Of a DNA stretch of 32,771 nt, positions 16,158 to 26,400 are shown one piece after another. Below the pieces are notes generated by a model that did no database searches, was not told the origin of the DNA, and worked only from the letters and a program-made list of their open reading frames with translations. The stretch covers positions 1 to 32,771 of the forward strand of contig CANKGI010000005.1 in assembly GCA_947481365.1 (NCBI GenBank), written 5' to 3'. The translations under genes and the position numbers were made by a program. The DNA comes from Bacteroidota bacterium. GTDB lineage: Bacteria; Bacteroidota; Bacteroidia; UKL13-3. Every line of letters starts with the position of its first letter. Within the stretch, counting starts at the first letter, position 1.

Positions 16158-18557
16158 CTATTTAGAAATCATAAAACGTTTTGCAACAGAGAAACCCGAT
16201 TCGCCTTTAAATACAATAAAATAAAAACCAATTTGGTAGTCCGAAATATCAATCGCTTTATCTGAGTGATATTTAGTTATTTCCCCTTTGTCGGTTAGTT
16301 TTCCTATTTCATCGTACACTTCATAACGAATATTTTCATTCATATTTTCAGTAGCAATATGAATGGTTTCGTTTGCAGGATTCGGATATAAAACAATATT
16401 TGGATTTACTTTTTGCAACGAAGGACCAACAGAAATATAAGATTTCTTATTACTGCCAAAATAATTTAAACCTCCACGAATATTTCCCATGATAATATCT
16501 GGTTTCGAATCGCCATCCAAATCACCAACAAATGGTGATGTTCGTCCACCAAAATTTAATTTATACGTATTTAACGAACTATTATCCGACACAAAAGTAT
16601 AACCATCGTTTATATACAATAAAGTTGATCGAGAAAATACAGTTCCCGGTGTTGTATTTACACCTGTGTATAAATATAAATAACCAGCTTGACATCCAAC
16701 CAACATTTCATAATTCCCATCATTATCCAAATCGCAAACAATTGGTGTGGCATAGGCAGTTTGTCCTGTATCACTATATCCTTGCGCCATCAATGTTACT
16801 TTATTTACTTTTACTTTTCCTAATGTATCGATGGTTGGAACATTGCTAAACTGAGGCACTGCTGTTGTTCCTGTGTTCTGAAAATATTGTATAAACCCTA
16901 GTCGGTTTCCGATAACCAAATCCAATTTACCGTCTTTATTTAAATCAACTAATTGTGGTGCTGCATATCCCTTTACTTGTATGTTTGAGAATGTTGACGA
17001 TTGCAATAGAAATGAATAATTTGTACCCGATGTTTGGTTGGTGTAATACCTTAAATTTCCTGAGGCATCACCTATTATTAAATCTTCTTTTCCGTCACCA
17101 TTTAAATCGCCAAATGTTGGATGCAAATTAATAATTGGTGTAGGTGTACTTAACATTAAAAAATTGGTGTCTGATAAAGTAAAAACTGGCTTCAAAGGAT
17201 CTGCACTAATATTTTTATACAATACCAATCTATCATTGTTGTTTTGAGTTTGGGCATAATCTCCGTTGGTAGCAACAATTAAATCTTTGTCGCCATCATT
17301 ATCAATGTCTATTAATACAGGAGTGGTTCGTGCTCCCAAATCAATCGATTCATTATTGATCATTAAATTATTTCCCTGATAATTAAATATTGGATGTGCT
17401 GTGGTACCCGAATTAGTATATACCCAAACGTTATTCGCATTTTTTACTCCGGTAGGATTATTTGTTGATACGAGTAAATCTTTTTTGTTATCGTTATTGA
17501 TATCGGCATAATAAACTGCCGGTTGCATGATAAAATTAAAAGGAACTGTGTTTGAAGGGAACAATGTATCCTGCGAAACTATTGAATCAACATAAACCTT
17601 TGAATTCTTTTTTCGACTGTTGGTTAACGATACCAAATTCGTGAAACCAATATCGCCATAAATTAAATCTTTTACACCATCACCATTTAAATCAATCATG
17701 GTCATGGTTGTTCCTGCATGTTTTTGTTGTTTGTTATATAATGTAAAACAACCTGCATTTTTAGGTTGGTGAAGTTTAAATCTATTCGTTCCAGCAAACA
17801 CATCAAATGAAACAAACCCCCAACAATCATCACGATAAACAAAAACCACACTATCGTGACCATAATGAATACCTTGATCATTCTTAGTGAAATTCTCATA
17901 ATAAAATGGTGTTATGCTTAATGCACTACTTTGAAAACCGATGATGTCGTTGTCACCATCTCCATCAATATCTTCAATAGCTGTCATGTCGTTGGCTGTA
18001 ATACCAACTTGTGCAGGAGGATATGAACCACCGGGGCCTGCCCAAAAATATCTACCGGTATCATAAACCTGATCATAAATCAATTTAAATTTTACGCCAA
18101 GCGAGTCGGATAAATTTTTAAAAATACGCAAACCATTAACTTGTGGAATGTAACTTGTATCAACCAACTGGTATTGCTCGCGACATATATTTGTGAATAT
18201 TTCTTCTTTACCATCACTATTCTCATCAAGCATTTTCACCCAATCGGTCATTTCCGGGAAACGACTTTCATATTGTGGGTCGTAATAAAATGCATTGTCC
18301 TTCCAAACAAATGTCAACAACTTATGTCCTACCGAATACATCGAACGATCAAAGACAACAAGGTCTTTTATGCCATCGTTGTTTAAATCCACATTCGAAA
18401 ATTGTGGCATATTCATTCCTCCAACAAATGGATATTGCATTGTGTCGTTATTGCTTTTTAAAAATTTTGGGGTATTTGAGTAATAAAACTTAAACGTTTG
18501 TGAAAACGATAATTGTGATACCAATAGAAATAACAAAATGTATATAACTCGTTTCAT
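16158..18557 (-). CDS. FG-GAP/VCBS-repeat secreted protein with T9SS type A sorting domain
   Basis: Signal peptide; about ten DxNxDGxxDL motifs (e.g. DLNNDGIKDLVVFD, DIDGDGDNDIIGF, DLNGDGKEDLIIGD); C-terminal VLYPNPANETIHI...GFYFIVFKG.SGFSVAKRFMISK. Confidence 0.93.
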   Translation of the reverse strand: MKRVIYILLFLLVSQLSFSQTFKFYYSNTPKFLKSNNDTMQYPFVGGMNMPQFSNVDLNNDGIKDLVVFDRSMYSVGHKLLTFVWKDNAFYYDPQYESRFPEMTDWVKMLDENSDGKEEIFTNICREQYQLVDTSYIPQVNGLRIFKNLSDSLGVKFKLIYDQVYDTGRYFWAGPGGSYPPAQVGITANDMTAIEDIDGDGDNDIIGFQSSALSITPFYYENFTKNDQGIHYGHDSVVFVYRDDCWGFVSFDVFAGTNRFKLHQPKNAGCFTLYNKQQKHAGTTMTMIDLNGDGVKDLIYGDIGFTNLVSLTNSRKKNSKVYVDSIVSQDTLFPSNTVPFNFIMQPAVYYADINNDNKKDLLVSTNNPTGVKNANNVWVYTNSGTTAHPIFNYQGNNLMINNESIDLGARTTPVLIDIDNDGDKDLIVATNGDYAQTQNNNDRLVLYKNISADPLKPVFTLSDTNFLMLSTPTPIINLHPTFGDLNGDGKEDLIIGDASGNLRYYTNQTSGTNYSFLLQSSTFSNIQVKGYAAPQLVDLNKDGKLDLVIGNRLGFIQYFQNTGTTAVPQFSNVPTIDTLGKVKVNKVTLMAQGYSDTGQTAYATPIVCDLDNDGNYEMLVGCQAGYLYLYTGVNTTPGTVFSRSTLLYINDGYTFVSDNSSLNTYKLNFGGRTSPFVGDLDGDSKPDIIMGNIRGGLNYFGSNKKSYISVGPSLQKVNPNIVLYPNPANETIHIATENMNENIRYEVYDEIGKLTDKGEITKYHSDKAIDISDYQIGFYFIVFKGESGFSVAKRFMISK

Positions 18558-18638
18558 TTGTTTATGATTTCAATCGTAAAATTACGCAAAATATATTTCA
18601 AAGCATTAACAACTATACTTAAAATATTCTTAATTAAA

Positions 18639-19943
18639 ATGGATATCACACCTATTTATTCGTTGTATTTGGCACATCCAACCATTTCAACAGATACCCG
18701 AAATATTGAAAATGGTTGCATTTTCTTTGCTCTCAAAGGACCAAATTTTAACGCCAATAGTTTTGCTCAAGAAGCTTTAAACAAAGGAGCTGCATATGTT
18801 GTGATTGATGATTCAACATTTAAGATTAGCGAAAAATGTATTTTAGTTGATGATGTTTTAACTACACTTCAGCAACTAGCAAAACACCACCGCCAACAAT
18901 TAAAAATACCTGTTATTGCCATTGTTGGCTCCAATGGAAAAACTACAACAAAAGAATTGATCACTTCGGTTTTGAGTCAGAAATTCACGGTACTTTCAAC
19001 ACCAGGGAATTTTAATAACCACATTGGTTTGCCTTTAACTTTATTGAAATTAAATGCCAACCACAAAATGGCAGTGATTGAAATGGGTGCAAATCATATT
19101 GGAGAAAATGCTTTTTTATGCGAGATCGCATGTCCTGATTTTGGTATCGTAACCAACAACGGCAAAGACCATTTAGAAGGATTTGGAAGTATGGAAGGTG
19201 TAGCACAATCAAACAGTGAATTGTATTATTATTTGCTAAAAAATAACGGACTCTCATTTGTAAACGCTAATGATGAATGGCTAATGCGTATGGCATCTCG
19301 ATTAGAAAAAAAAGTAACCTATGCTGCCAATGACGAGAAAAAAAATGAAGAAGCTGATTACATAGGAATTGCAAAATCATTACGACCACAAATACAATTC
19401 TTAAATCGAAAATCTGAAATCTTAATTACAAGCTGCCTAAGCGGTGATTACAATTTCGACAACATTATGGCTGCAGTTTGTATAGGCAAACATTTTGGTT
19501 TAAATGAAGAAGAAATAAAAAAAGGAATTGAAATATATGAACCAAAAAACAACCGTTCGCAAGTTGTAAAAAAACAATTCAACACCGTTTACATGGATGC
19601 TTACAACTCCAATCCGAGTAGCTTAGAAGCCTCATTACGAAATTTTGCAGCCATGCCATTTGAAGGAAAAGTTGCCATTATTGGAGACATGTTTGAGTTG
19701 GGAAAATATGCCGAAGAAGAACACCAGAATATGATTGCATTGTGCAACGAACTAAAACTTGAAAATGTAATTTTTGTTGGAGAAGAATTTATGAAGCAAA
19801 ACAAAAATTCGGCCTACACATTTTTAAAAACAAATGAAGCTGCCATTGATTTTGTGAAACAATTAAATCTAATAAGCAAAAATATTTTCATGAAAGGCTC
19901 ACGAGGAATGAAGCTAGAAAGTATTGCTGAAGTAATTAGTTGA
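18639..19943 (+). CDS. murF: UDP-N-acetylmuramoyl-tripeptide--D-alanyl-D-alanine ligase (MurF)
   Basis: STDTRNIENGCIFFALKGPNFNAN, GSNGKTTTKELI, STPGNFNNHIGLPLTLL, EMGANHIGE, DAYNSNPSSLEASL. The track ORF begins at TTG 18558; ATG at 18639 is the likelier start. Confidence 0.95.
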   Translation: MDITPIYSLYLAHPTISTDTRNIENGCIFFALKGPNFNANSFAQEALNKGAAYVVIDDSTFKISEKCILVDDVLTTLQQLAKHHRQQLKIPVIAIVGSNGKTTTKELITSVLSQKFTVLSTPGNFNNHIGLPLTLLKLNANHKMAVIEMGANHIGENAFLCEIACPDFGIVTNNGKDHLEGFGSMEGVAQSNSELYYYLLKNNGLSFVNANDEWLMRMASRLEKKVTYAANDEKKNEEADYIGIAKSLRPQIQFLNRKSEILITSCLSGDYNFDNIMAAVCIGKHFGLNEEEIKKGIEIYEPKNNRSQVVKKQFNTVYMDAYNSNPSSLEASLRNFAAMPFEGKVAIIGDMFELGKYAEEEHQNMIALCNELKLENVIFVGEEFMKQNKNSAYTFLKTNEAAIDFVKQLNLISKNIFMKGSRGMKLESIAEVIS

Positions 19944-19953
19944 CGATATTTTT

Positions 19954-19982
19954 TTCTGCGCAAATCTGCGTTATCTGCGAGA
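19954..19982. repeat. 9-nt-period intergenic repeat (tctgcgcaa-atctgcgtt-atctgcgag)
   Basis: Three 9-mers sharing TCTGCG; fill most of the 44-bp gap between the convergent murF and folB stops. Confidence 0.75.
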
Positions 19983-19987
19983 AAAAA

Positions 19988-20356
19988 CTAGAAACTTTTA
20001 ATCAAACTCACCGATGCGCTTCCGCTTTTAAATAATCCACCCGGATTAAGTTTGGTAATTTTTATTTCGGCAGTTTGTATGCGATGGATTCGGGAGCCAA
20101 TTGTATCGAGAATATTTTTAGCAACTGTTTCTATTAATTCTTTTGGTTGGTCCATTTCAAATTTAACAATCGCAAATAGCTGTTCGTAATTAACTACTTC
20201 AATCAACCGTTTCATCGATGCATTGTCATTCATTTCCTGTTCAACACATAAATCAACAAGAAACTTCCCTCCTATCAATTTTTCTTCAGGATATAATCCA
20301 TGAAAAGAAAAAAACTCAATATCATTTATGGCAGTTTTGTACTTCATTTTACTCAT
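19988..20356 (-). CDS. folB: Dihydroneopterin aldolase (FolB)
   Basis: FFSFHGLYPEEKLIGGKFLVDL...VNYEQLFAIV...ELIETVAKNILDTI...KITKLNPGGLFKSGSASV. Start probably MSKMKYK (20356) or MKYK (20347); the track ORF goes to 20392. Confidence 0.92.
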   Translation of the reverse strand: MSKMKYKTAINDIEFFSFHGLYPEEKLIGGKFLVDLCVEQEMNDNASMKRLIEVVNYEQLFAIVKFEMDQPKELIETVAKNILDTIGSRIHRIQTAEIKITKLNPGGLFKSGSASVSLIKSF

Positions 20357-20407
20357 TTTTAAATCAACACAAATAACATATTTTCGCCACACTTATTTTC
20401 AAAATAT

Positions 20408-21628
20408 ATGAGTACTGATTCAAAAGAAAATTTTACCCGTTCGAACAAGCTAGACCAATACATTCAGCCTGATTATTATGTGCTTGACGATTTATTAACC
20501 GAAGAGCATAAACTCATTCGTGCGAGTGTTCGTGAGTATGTTAAGCGTGAGCTTTCGCCAATTATCGAAGATGTTGCACAAAAAGCACAATTCCCATATC
20601 ATATTTTAAAACAGCTTGGCGATGTTGGTGCATTTGGCCCACAATTGCCTGCCGAATATGGTTGTGGCGGAATGGATTATATCACTTACGGAATCATCAT
20701 GCAAGAGCTAGAGCGTTGCGATTCGGGCATTCGTTCAACTGCTTCTGTTCAAGGTTCGTTGGTTATGTATCCAATTACAAAATTTGGTAGCGAAGAACAA
20801 AAACATAAATATTTACCACGTTTGGCTAAAGGTGAAATTATGGGTTGTTTCGGTTTAACAGAACCAAATCATGGTTCAAATCCGGGTGGAATGACAACTA
20901 ATTTTAAGGATGCCGGAGATGGAAAACATGTGATATTGAACGGTGCAAAAATGTGGATCTCGAATTCTCCATTTGCTGATATTGCTGTTGTTTGGGCAAA
21001 AAATGAGCAAGGTATTATTCACGGACTGATTGTAGAGCGAGGCATGGAAGGATTCACCACTCCTGAAACACATAACAAATGGAGCTTACGTACATCAGTT
21101 ACTGGTGAACTTGTTTTCAATGATGTGAAAGTTCCAAAAGAAAATATTTTTCCTGGAGTTACAGGTTTAAAAGGTCCGTTGACCTGTTTAAATTCTGCTC
21201 GTTTTGGAATTGCTTGGGGTGCATTAGGTGCTGCAATGGACTGCTACGACACAGCTTTGCGTTATTCGAAAGAACGTATTCAATTCGGAAAACCAATTGG
21301 CGCATTTCAATTGCAACAAAAAAAATTAGCCGAAATGATTACTGAAATTACCAAAGGACAATTATTGGTTTGGCGTTTGGGAGTGTTGATGAATGAAGGC
21401 AGAGCTACACCGGCACAAATCAGTATGGCAAAAAGAAACAATGTAGAAATTGCACAAAACTGCGCACGTAATGCTCGTCAAATGCTTGGCGGTATGGGTA
21501 TCACAGGTGAGTATCCAATTATGCGCCACATGATGAATTTAGAATCGGTGGTAACGTATGAAGGAACACACGATATTCATTTGCTGATTACCGGAATGGA
21601 TGTGACTGGTGAAAATGCATTTAATTAA
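20408..21628 (+). CDS. Acyl-CoA dehydrogenase, glutaryl-CoA dehydrogenase-like
   Basis: CFGLTEPNHGSNPGGMTTNFKDAG, GAKMWISNSPFADIAVVWAK, YSKERIQFGKPIGAFQLQQKKLAEM, MLGGMGITGEYPIMRHMMNLESVVTYEGTHDIHLLITG. Confidence 0.95.
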   Translation: MSTDSKENFTRSNKLDQYIQPDYYVLDDLLTEEHKLIRASVREYVKRELSPIIEDVAQKAQFPYHILKQLGDVGAFGPQLPAEYGCGGMDYITYGIIMQELERCDSGIRSTASVQGSLVMYPITKFGSEEQKHKYLPRLAKGEIMGCFGLTEPNHGSNPGGMTTNFKDAGDGKHVILNGAKMWISNSPFADIAVVWAKNEQGIIHGLIVERGMEGFTTPETHNKWSLRTSVTGELVFNDVKVPKENIFPGVTGLKGPLTCLNSARFGIAWGALGAAMDCYDTALRYSKERIQFGKPIGAFQLQQKKLAEMITEITKGQLLVWRLGVLMNEGRATPAQISMAKRNNVEIAQNCARNARQMLGGMGITGEYPIMRHMMNLESVVTYEGTHDIHLLITGMDVTGENAFN

Positions 21629-21657
21629 ATTATAAATTTTTAGAATAGAATTATTTT

Positions 21658-21685
21658 GCAGAGACGTTTCATGAAACGTCTCTAC
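21658..21685. repeat. 28-nt near-perfect palindrome (24-nt perfect core agagacgtttcatgaaacgtctct)
   Basis: Core at 21660-21683 equals its own reverse complement; lies between the acyl-CoA dehydrogenase stop and the phosphohexomutase start. Confidence 0.85.
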
Positions 21686-21704
21686 TTATGTTAAAATAAA
21701 AAAT

Positions 21705-23108
21705 ATGTATCAAATAAAATTTGGAACCGATGGTTGGCGCGGAATTATTGCCAACGAATTTACCGTTGACAATGTAAAACGTGTTGCGCAAGGAACAGCC
21801 GAGTACATCAAAAAAAATCATGCAAATAATTTATCCATTGTGCTTGGTCACGATTGCCGTTTTGCCGGAGAATTATTTGTTGAAACGGTTGCACAAATCA
21901 TGTGTGCTAATAATATCAAAGTAAAACTGGCAAAAGATTTTGTTTCAACACCGATGGTGAGTTTTGGTGCAGTAACTTATAAAGCTGCATTGGGAGTTAT
22001 TATCACTGCCAGCCACAATCCCGCATCATATAATGGATATAAATTGAAAGCGCATTATGGCGGACCATCAAATCCGGCAACCATAGATGAAGTTGAAAAA
22101 AATATTCCTGAAACGGTTGAGTTGAAATTAAAATCAGTGAGTGAATTAGTGAAAGCAGGAATGATTGAATATGTTGATCTTGAAACGTTGTATGTAAAAG
22201 AAGTGGAAAGCAAATTTGATCTCGATGCAATCAGAAATTCGAAAATGAATTTTGCGTATGATGCGATGTTTGGAGCAGGACAAAATGTGATGAAACGTTT
22301 GTTTCCCGAAATTACAAAATTGCATTGCGAATACAATCCAAGTTTTAACGGACAAGCTCCTGAGCCTATTCATAAAAATTTAGCTGAGTTTTCAAACCTT
22401 ATCAAAACCTCCGGAAATATTGATTGTGGTTTGGTTACAGATGGCGATGCAGATAGAATTGGTTTGTACAATAAAAAAGGTGAGTTTGTAGATTCACATC
22501 ACATCTTGTGTTTGCTTGTGCATTACTTGCATAAATATAAAGGTATGAGCGGAAAAGTAATCACTACTTTTTCGGCAACATCAAAACTTACTGCTCTGTG
22601 TAACGCTTACAATCTACCTATTCAAATTACAAAAATTGGCTTTAAATACATTTGCGAATTTATGGTTACCGAAAATGTTTTGGTTGGTGGCGAAGAGAGC
22701 GGAGGTATTGCCATTAAAGGATTTATACCTGAGCGTGATGGCATTTGGATTGGATTAACATTATGGGAATTCATGGCTAAAACCGGAAAAACTTTGGATG
22801 AATTAATTGAAGAAGTTTATGCCGTAGTTGGAAAATTTGCCATGGGAAGAAATGATTTACATATCACCGAAGAAATAAAATTAAGTGTGTTGGAAAATTG
22901 CAAAGAAGGAAAATATTCATCATTCGGAAATTATAAAATTGAGAAAGTGGAAGACCTTGATGGTTTTAAATTTCTGTTTCCAAATAACGAATGGGTAATG
23001 ATACGTGCAAGCGGAACAGAGCCTGTGTTGCGCATTTACAGCGAATCGTCAAGTGATGAAGGTGCTGCAAAAATATTGGAAGCAACCAAGAATGCGATAT
23101 TGAATTAA
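21705..23108 (+). CDS. Phosphoglucomutase/phosphomannomutase family protein (phosphohexomutase)
   Basis: FGTDGWRGIIANEFT, ITASHNPASYNGYKLK, GDADRIGLY, GGEESGGIAIKGFIPERDGIW, RASGTEPVLRIY. Confidence 0.94.
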   Translation: MYQIKFGTDGWRGIIANEFTVDNVKRVAQGTAEYIKKNHANNLSIVLGHDCRFAGELFVETVAQIMCANNIKVKLAKDFVSTPMVSFGAVTYKAALGVIITASHNPASYNGYKLKAHYGGPSNPATIDEVEKNIPETVELKLKSVSELVKAGMIEYVDLETLYVKEVESKFDLDAIRNSKMNFAYDAMFGAGQNVMKRLFPEITKLHCEYNPSFNGQAPEPIHKNLAEFSNLIKTSGNIDCGLVTDGDADRIGLYNKKGEFVDSHHILCLLVHYLHKYKGMSGKVITTFSATSKLTALCNAYNLPIQITKIGFKYICEFMVTENVLVGGEESGGIAIKGFIPERDGIWIGLTLWEFMAKTGKTLDELIEEVYAVVGKFAMGRNDLHITEEIKLSVLENCKEGKYSSFGNYKIEKVEDLDGFKFLFPNNEWVMIRASGTEPVLRIYSESSSDEGAAKILEATKNAILN

Positions 23109-23130
23109 TTTCTTTTTTGTAAATTTTTAA

Positions 23131-23155
23131 ACGCAGAGGCGCAAAGACCGCTGAG
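23131..23155. repeat. Short-period intergenic repeat acgcagaggcgcaaagaccgctgag
   Basis: Three degenerate 8-9-nt units, just downstream of the phosphohexomutase stop. Confidence 0.6.
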
Positions 23156-23191
23156 ATTTTTACATAACACAAATAAGCTATTCATCACATT

Positions 23192-23407
23192 TGAATGACA
23201 GATTCCTCAATGCTTTCTTTCAAAATATGAAAAAAAAGATTCCTCACTACGTTCGGAATGACAGTCGCTTAAAATAAAATTGGGCTCGCTTCGCGTGTTA
23301 TCAAAACCTGCGTGTGTTGCCATTCCGAACAGAGTGAGGAATCTCAATTTTTAAGTATGTGTAACCTATAATCAGATTCCTCTCTGCGCTTGGAATGACA
23401 GCCGCTT
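23192..23407. repeat. Cluster of gattcctc(n)9ggaatgaca-type repeats, direct and inverted
   Basis: Copy 23238-23270 (gattcctcactacgttcggaatgacagtcgctt), inverted copy about 23320-23345 (cattccgaacagagtgaggaatctc), copy 23374-23407 (gattcctctctgcgcttggaatgacagccgctta), and a fragment at 23192-23215. Confidence 0.85.
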
Positions 23408-23413
23408 ATTAAA

Positions 23414-23446
23414 AAAAGCGCCACACGAAATTCGTGTGGCGCTTTT
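23414..23446. terminator. Bidirectional intrinsic terminator between phosphohexomutase and giant T9SS gene
   Basis: aaaagcgccacacgaa-a-ttcgtgtggcgctttt, a perfect 16-bp inverted repeat flanked by an A-tract and a T-tract. Confidence 0.9.
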
Positions 23447-23465
23447 ATTTAAGTTAAAACTGTGT

Positions 23466-26400
23466 TTATTCTTTTACAATTTTCTGAACAGTTTCTGTTC
23501 CGTTCACATTGATCTTAATAAAATAAACTCCGGTATGTAAATCATTCATGTTGTCAAACACAAAATTATTTTCACCTTTTGATACTTTTACTTCTTTGGT
23601 ATCAATCATTTTTCCAACAATGTTAAACACGCTAATATTTGCTGTTCCTGCATTCTCGGTAGTTAATGCAATATTGATGTTTGAATTAAATGGATTGGGA
23701 TAAACACTAACTGCATTCGAATTCTCATCATCAAATCTTACCATTCTCACTTGCGAGTATTCAAACTTTCCGTCTTTGTCAACCATTTTCAAACGATAGA
23801 AAACTACTTTTGATGAACTGGAAACAACAGGTTTATAATCGGTGTAAAAATATTGCTTCAAGCTGTTGCTATTTCCTGCTGCCTGAAGTTTGTTTATGGC
23901 TTCATATGATTTTCCGTTAAACGATCTTTCAACTACAAAATAATCACTGTTCATTTCTGATGCAGTTTTCCAATCGAGCAACGCATCTTTACCAATTCGT
24001 TTTGCATTAAATGCATTCAACTGAATTGGCAATGGATTCATCATATCTGTTCCTGTATAATCTGCAGTTGCCGATAAAAATGTTGTACCTATACTTCTTG
24101 CCACTGTATCAAGTGTATATGTCGAACTGTAGAAAGCTGTCCATGGCGAACCTACACCTGGTCGTGATGTAAGTGCAAGATTTGTTTCGCTCGGAACAGT
24201 TCCTAACATGGTTGGTTTGTAATTTAAGTTTAGGTTGTAATAATAACTTAAACCAGTACCGCTCTGTACAAAACTCCAATAACAATTTGTTACATTATAT
24301 CCAGTTGATGAAGGAGGATTTGTTCCTGAATAATATCTAACATTAAATGTATTTGGTAAAACACCAAATGCAATCCAATTTACATTTGCAATAGTATCAC
24401 CAAAAGATGTATAATATTGTGTTGCACTATACGCAGGTGAAGTACTAGCTACAGCAAATGGTGGTGGTACACTTGGAGTAAACTCGAATGCACCAATATC
24501 AGGAGCTCCGGTTATTACATCGTTACTTCTGAAATTTCCATTATAATCTGATGTCATTTGGAATACCTGTAAACCTCTTCCATTAAGTGCCCACGAATTA
24601 CTATCGGATAAACTTGGTAATAAATTAGTAGCCGATGTAAATACGATTGGAGCGGTTAACGAATGATTATCACATCCATAAAATAATTTATTTTTCATTG
24701 AAGCAAAATTGGCTGGGCTGTAAGGTGAGCCACTCATTGTACTTAATGCAGATATGTATGTACCAGCAGAATAATACAAATTATAATCCATCACATTCAA
24801 TGCAGCGTTTGCGTAAATGTCATTGGTATAAAATGCATAACCTGATTGAACTTTCACAAGATTATTCACAAATTGAATATTGTTTGATGCCGGATACAAA
24901 GTTGCTCCCGAAGTAAAACTTGCATTTCCTACAATATAAACTCCATATGAACTTGCAGATGTTGAACTGTTGTTGATGGTATTATTAAACATATAAATCT
25001 GCGAAGAATTATTGATAGAGATACCATACGAACTTGCAGCTGTTGATAGAAGATTGATCGTATTATTTGCAATCGTTAAATTTCCTGGTATTGCATAATA
25101 TGCTTCCATATTGATGTATATACCATATGTACCTGCAGGATTTTGAATATTGTTCCCGCTAATTTCACTTTGCTGTCCAACACCAGAAAGATATAATCCG
25201 TATGAAGCGGTATAAGCTGATGACAAATTAATCTGGTTCTTTCTGATGAAATTAGAAAACCTGTTTGTTAAATAAAATGCTGCATAATATTGATTCGTGA
25301 ATGTGTTCGAATCAGCTACTAAGCCAATTGTATTTTGATTAACAACATTCGGACCGCTAACTGTAATTGCTATTGAGCCATTATTAAACGCATTACTTAC
25401 AAACCTTAAATTAGCTGGTGACTCATTTGTTGGTGCATAAATAATAGCATACTGATCGGCTGTACTAGCTACAGTTGAACCATTGAAAACACAATTCCTG
25501 AATTCAATATCCGAACAATTGATATTGCTTAATGTATTTTTATTTAAAGCAATAATTCTCGAATAAGTTGCATTTGCATTTTGGAATGTGATATACCTGA
25601 ATGTTGTATATTTTAATCCAACAGGATTGATTGTGTAATTGGTAATTGATGTAGAAGTTGAAGACGTAATGGTAACACTTGCAGGATTATTTGTTGCCGA
25701 TTTAAACAGAATGGTGTTTGTGGCACTTGTTCCTACAATTGCTGGTATTAGAAGCTGTCCTGTGTATGTTCCAGCGGCAATATTAAATGTAACCGGACCA
25801 TAAACTCCACCGCAAGTTAACTTATCAATTGCCGATTGTATAGTTGTAAAATTAGTTGAACCCGAACCTGCTGGATCAATGGTATAATTTCCAGAAAGAC
25901 CTCCACAAATACTTAATTGTGTGCTGTCATTTATATTCATAGAATCGACAACAAAGTTTGGATTAGAAGTCCATGCAGTAATATTTACTAAACCTCCGGT
26001 AAAGTTATATTGTTGACTTGATGAACTTGGTCCGCTGGTTGAATTAAATGTAACGGTATCATAATTTCCGGCAGCTATGGTGTTATAAAATGTTTGCGTA
26101 TTTATTGTTGCACCTATTTTATAAGAAACATCAACTGATGTTAATGGCATTGTTCCATAATTTCTGATTAGCACTCTTACATCACTCAATCCTGGAACTA
26201 ATGGTTGTGTTGGAACTAATATAGAAACAGCACCTGCATCATTTGCCGGTTTCGAAAATTCGTAAACACCGATATCAGGATTTGTTACACTTCTAATATT
26301 TCCATCTATATCATCAATAACAGTTGAAATAACAGCTGCTGCTCCATCAAGTTGAGGGGAGATTGACCTTAAATTTGTTGATGAGAAAAATGTTGGCAAC

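Noticed and set aside
22003-22373. Three overlapping minus-strand ORFs within the phosphohexomutase
   Set aside because: Shadow ORFs in different minus frames of a conserved plus-strand enzyme.
23131-23465. Repeat cluster as an insertion sequence or CRISPR
   Set aside because: No transposase ORF and no regular repeat-spacer structure; mixed orientations fit dispersed palindromic repeats instead.
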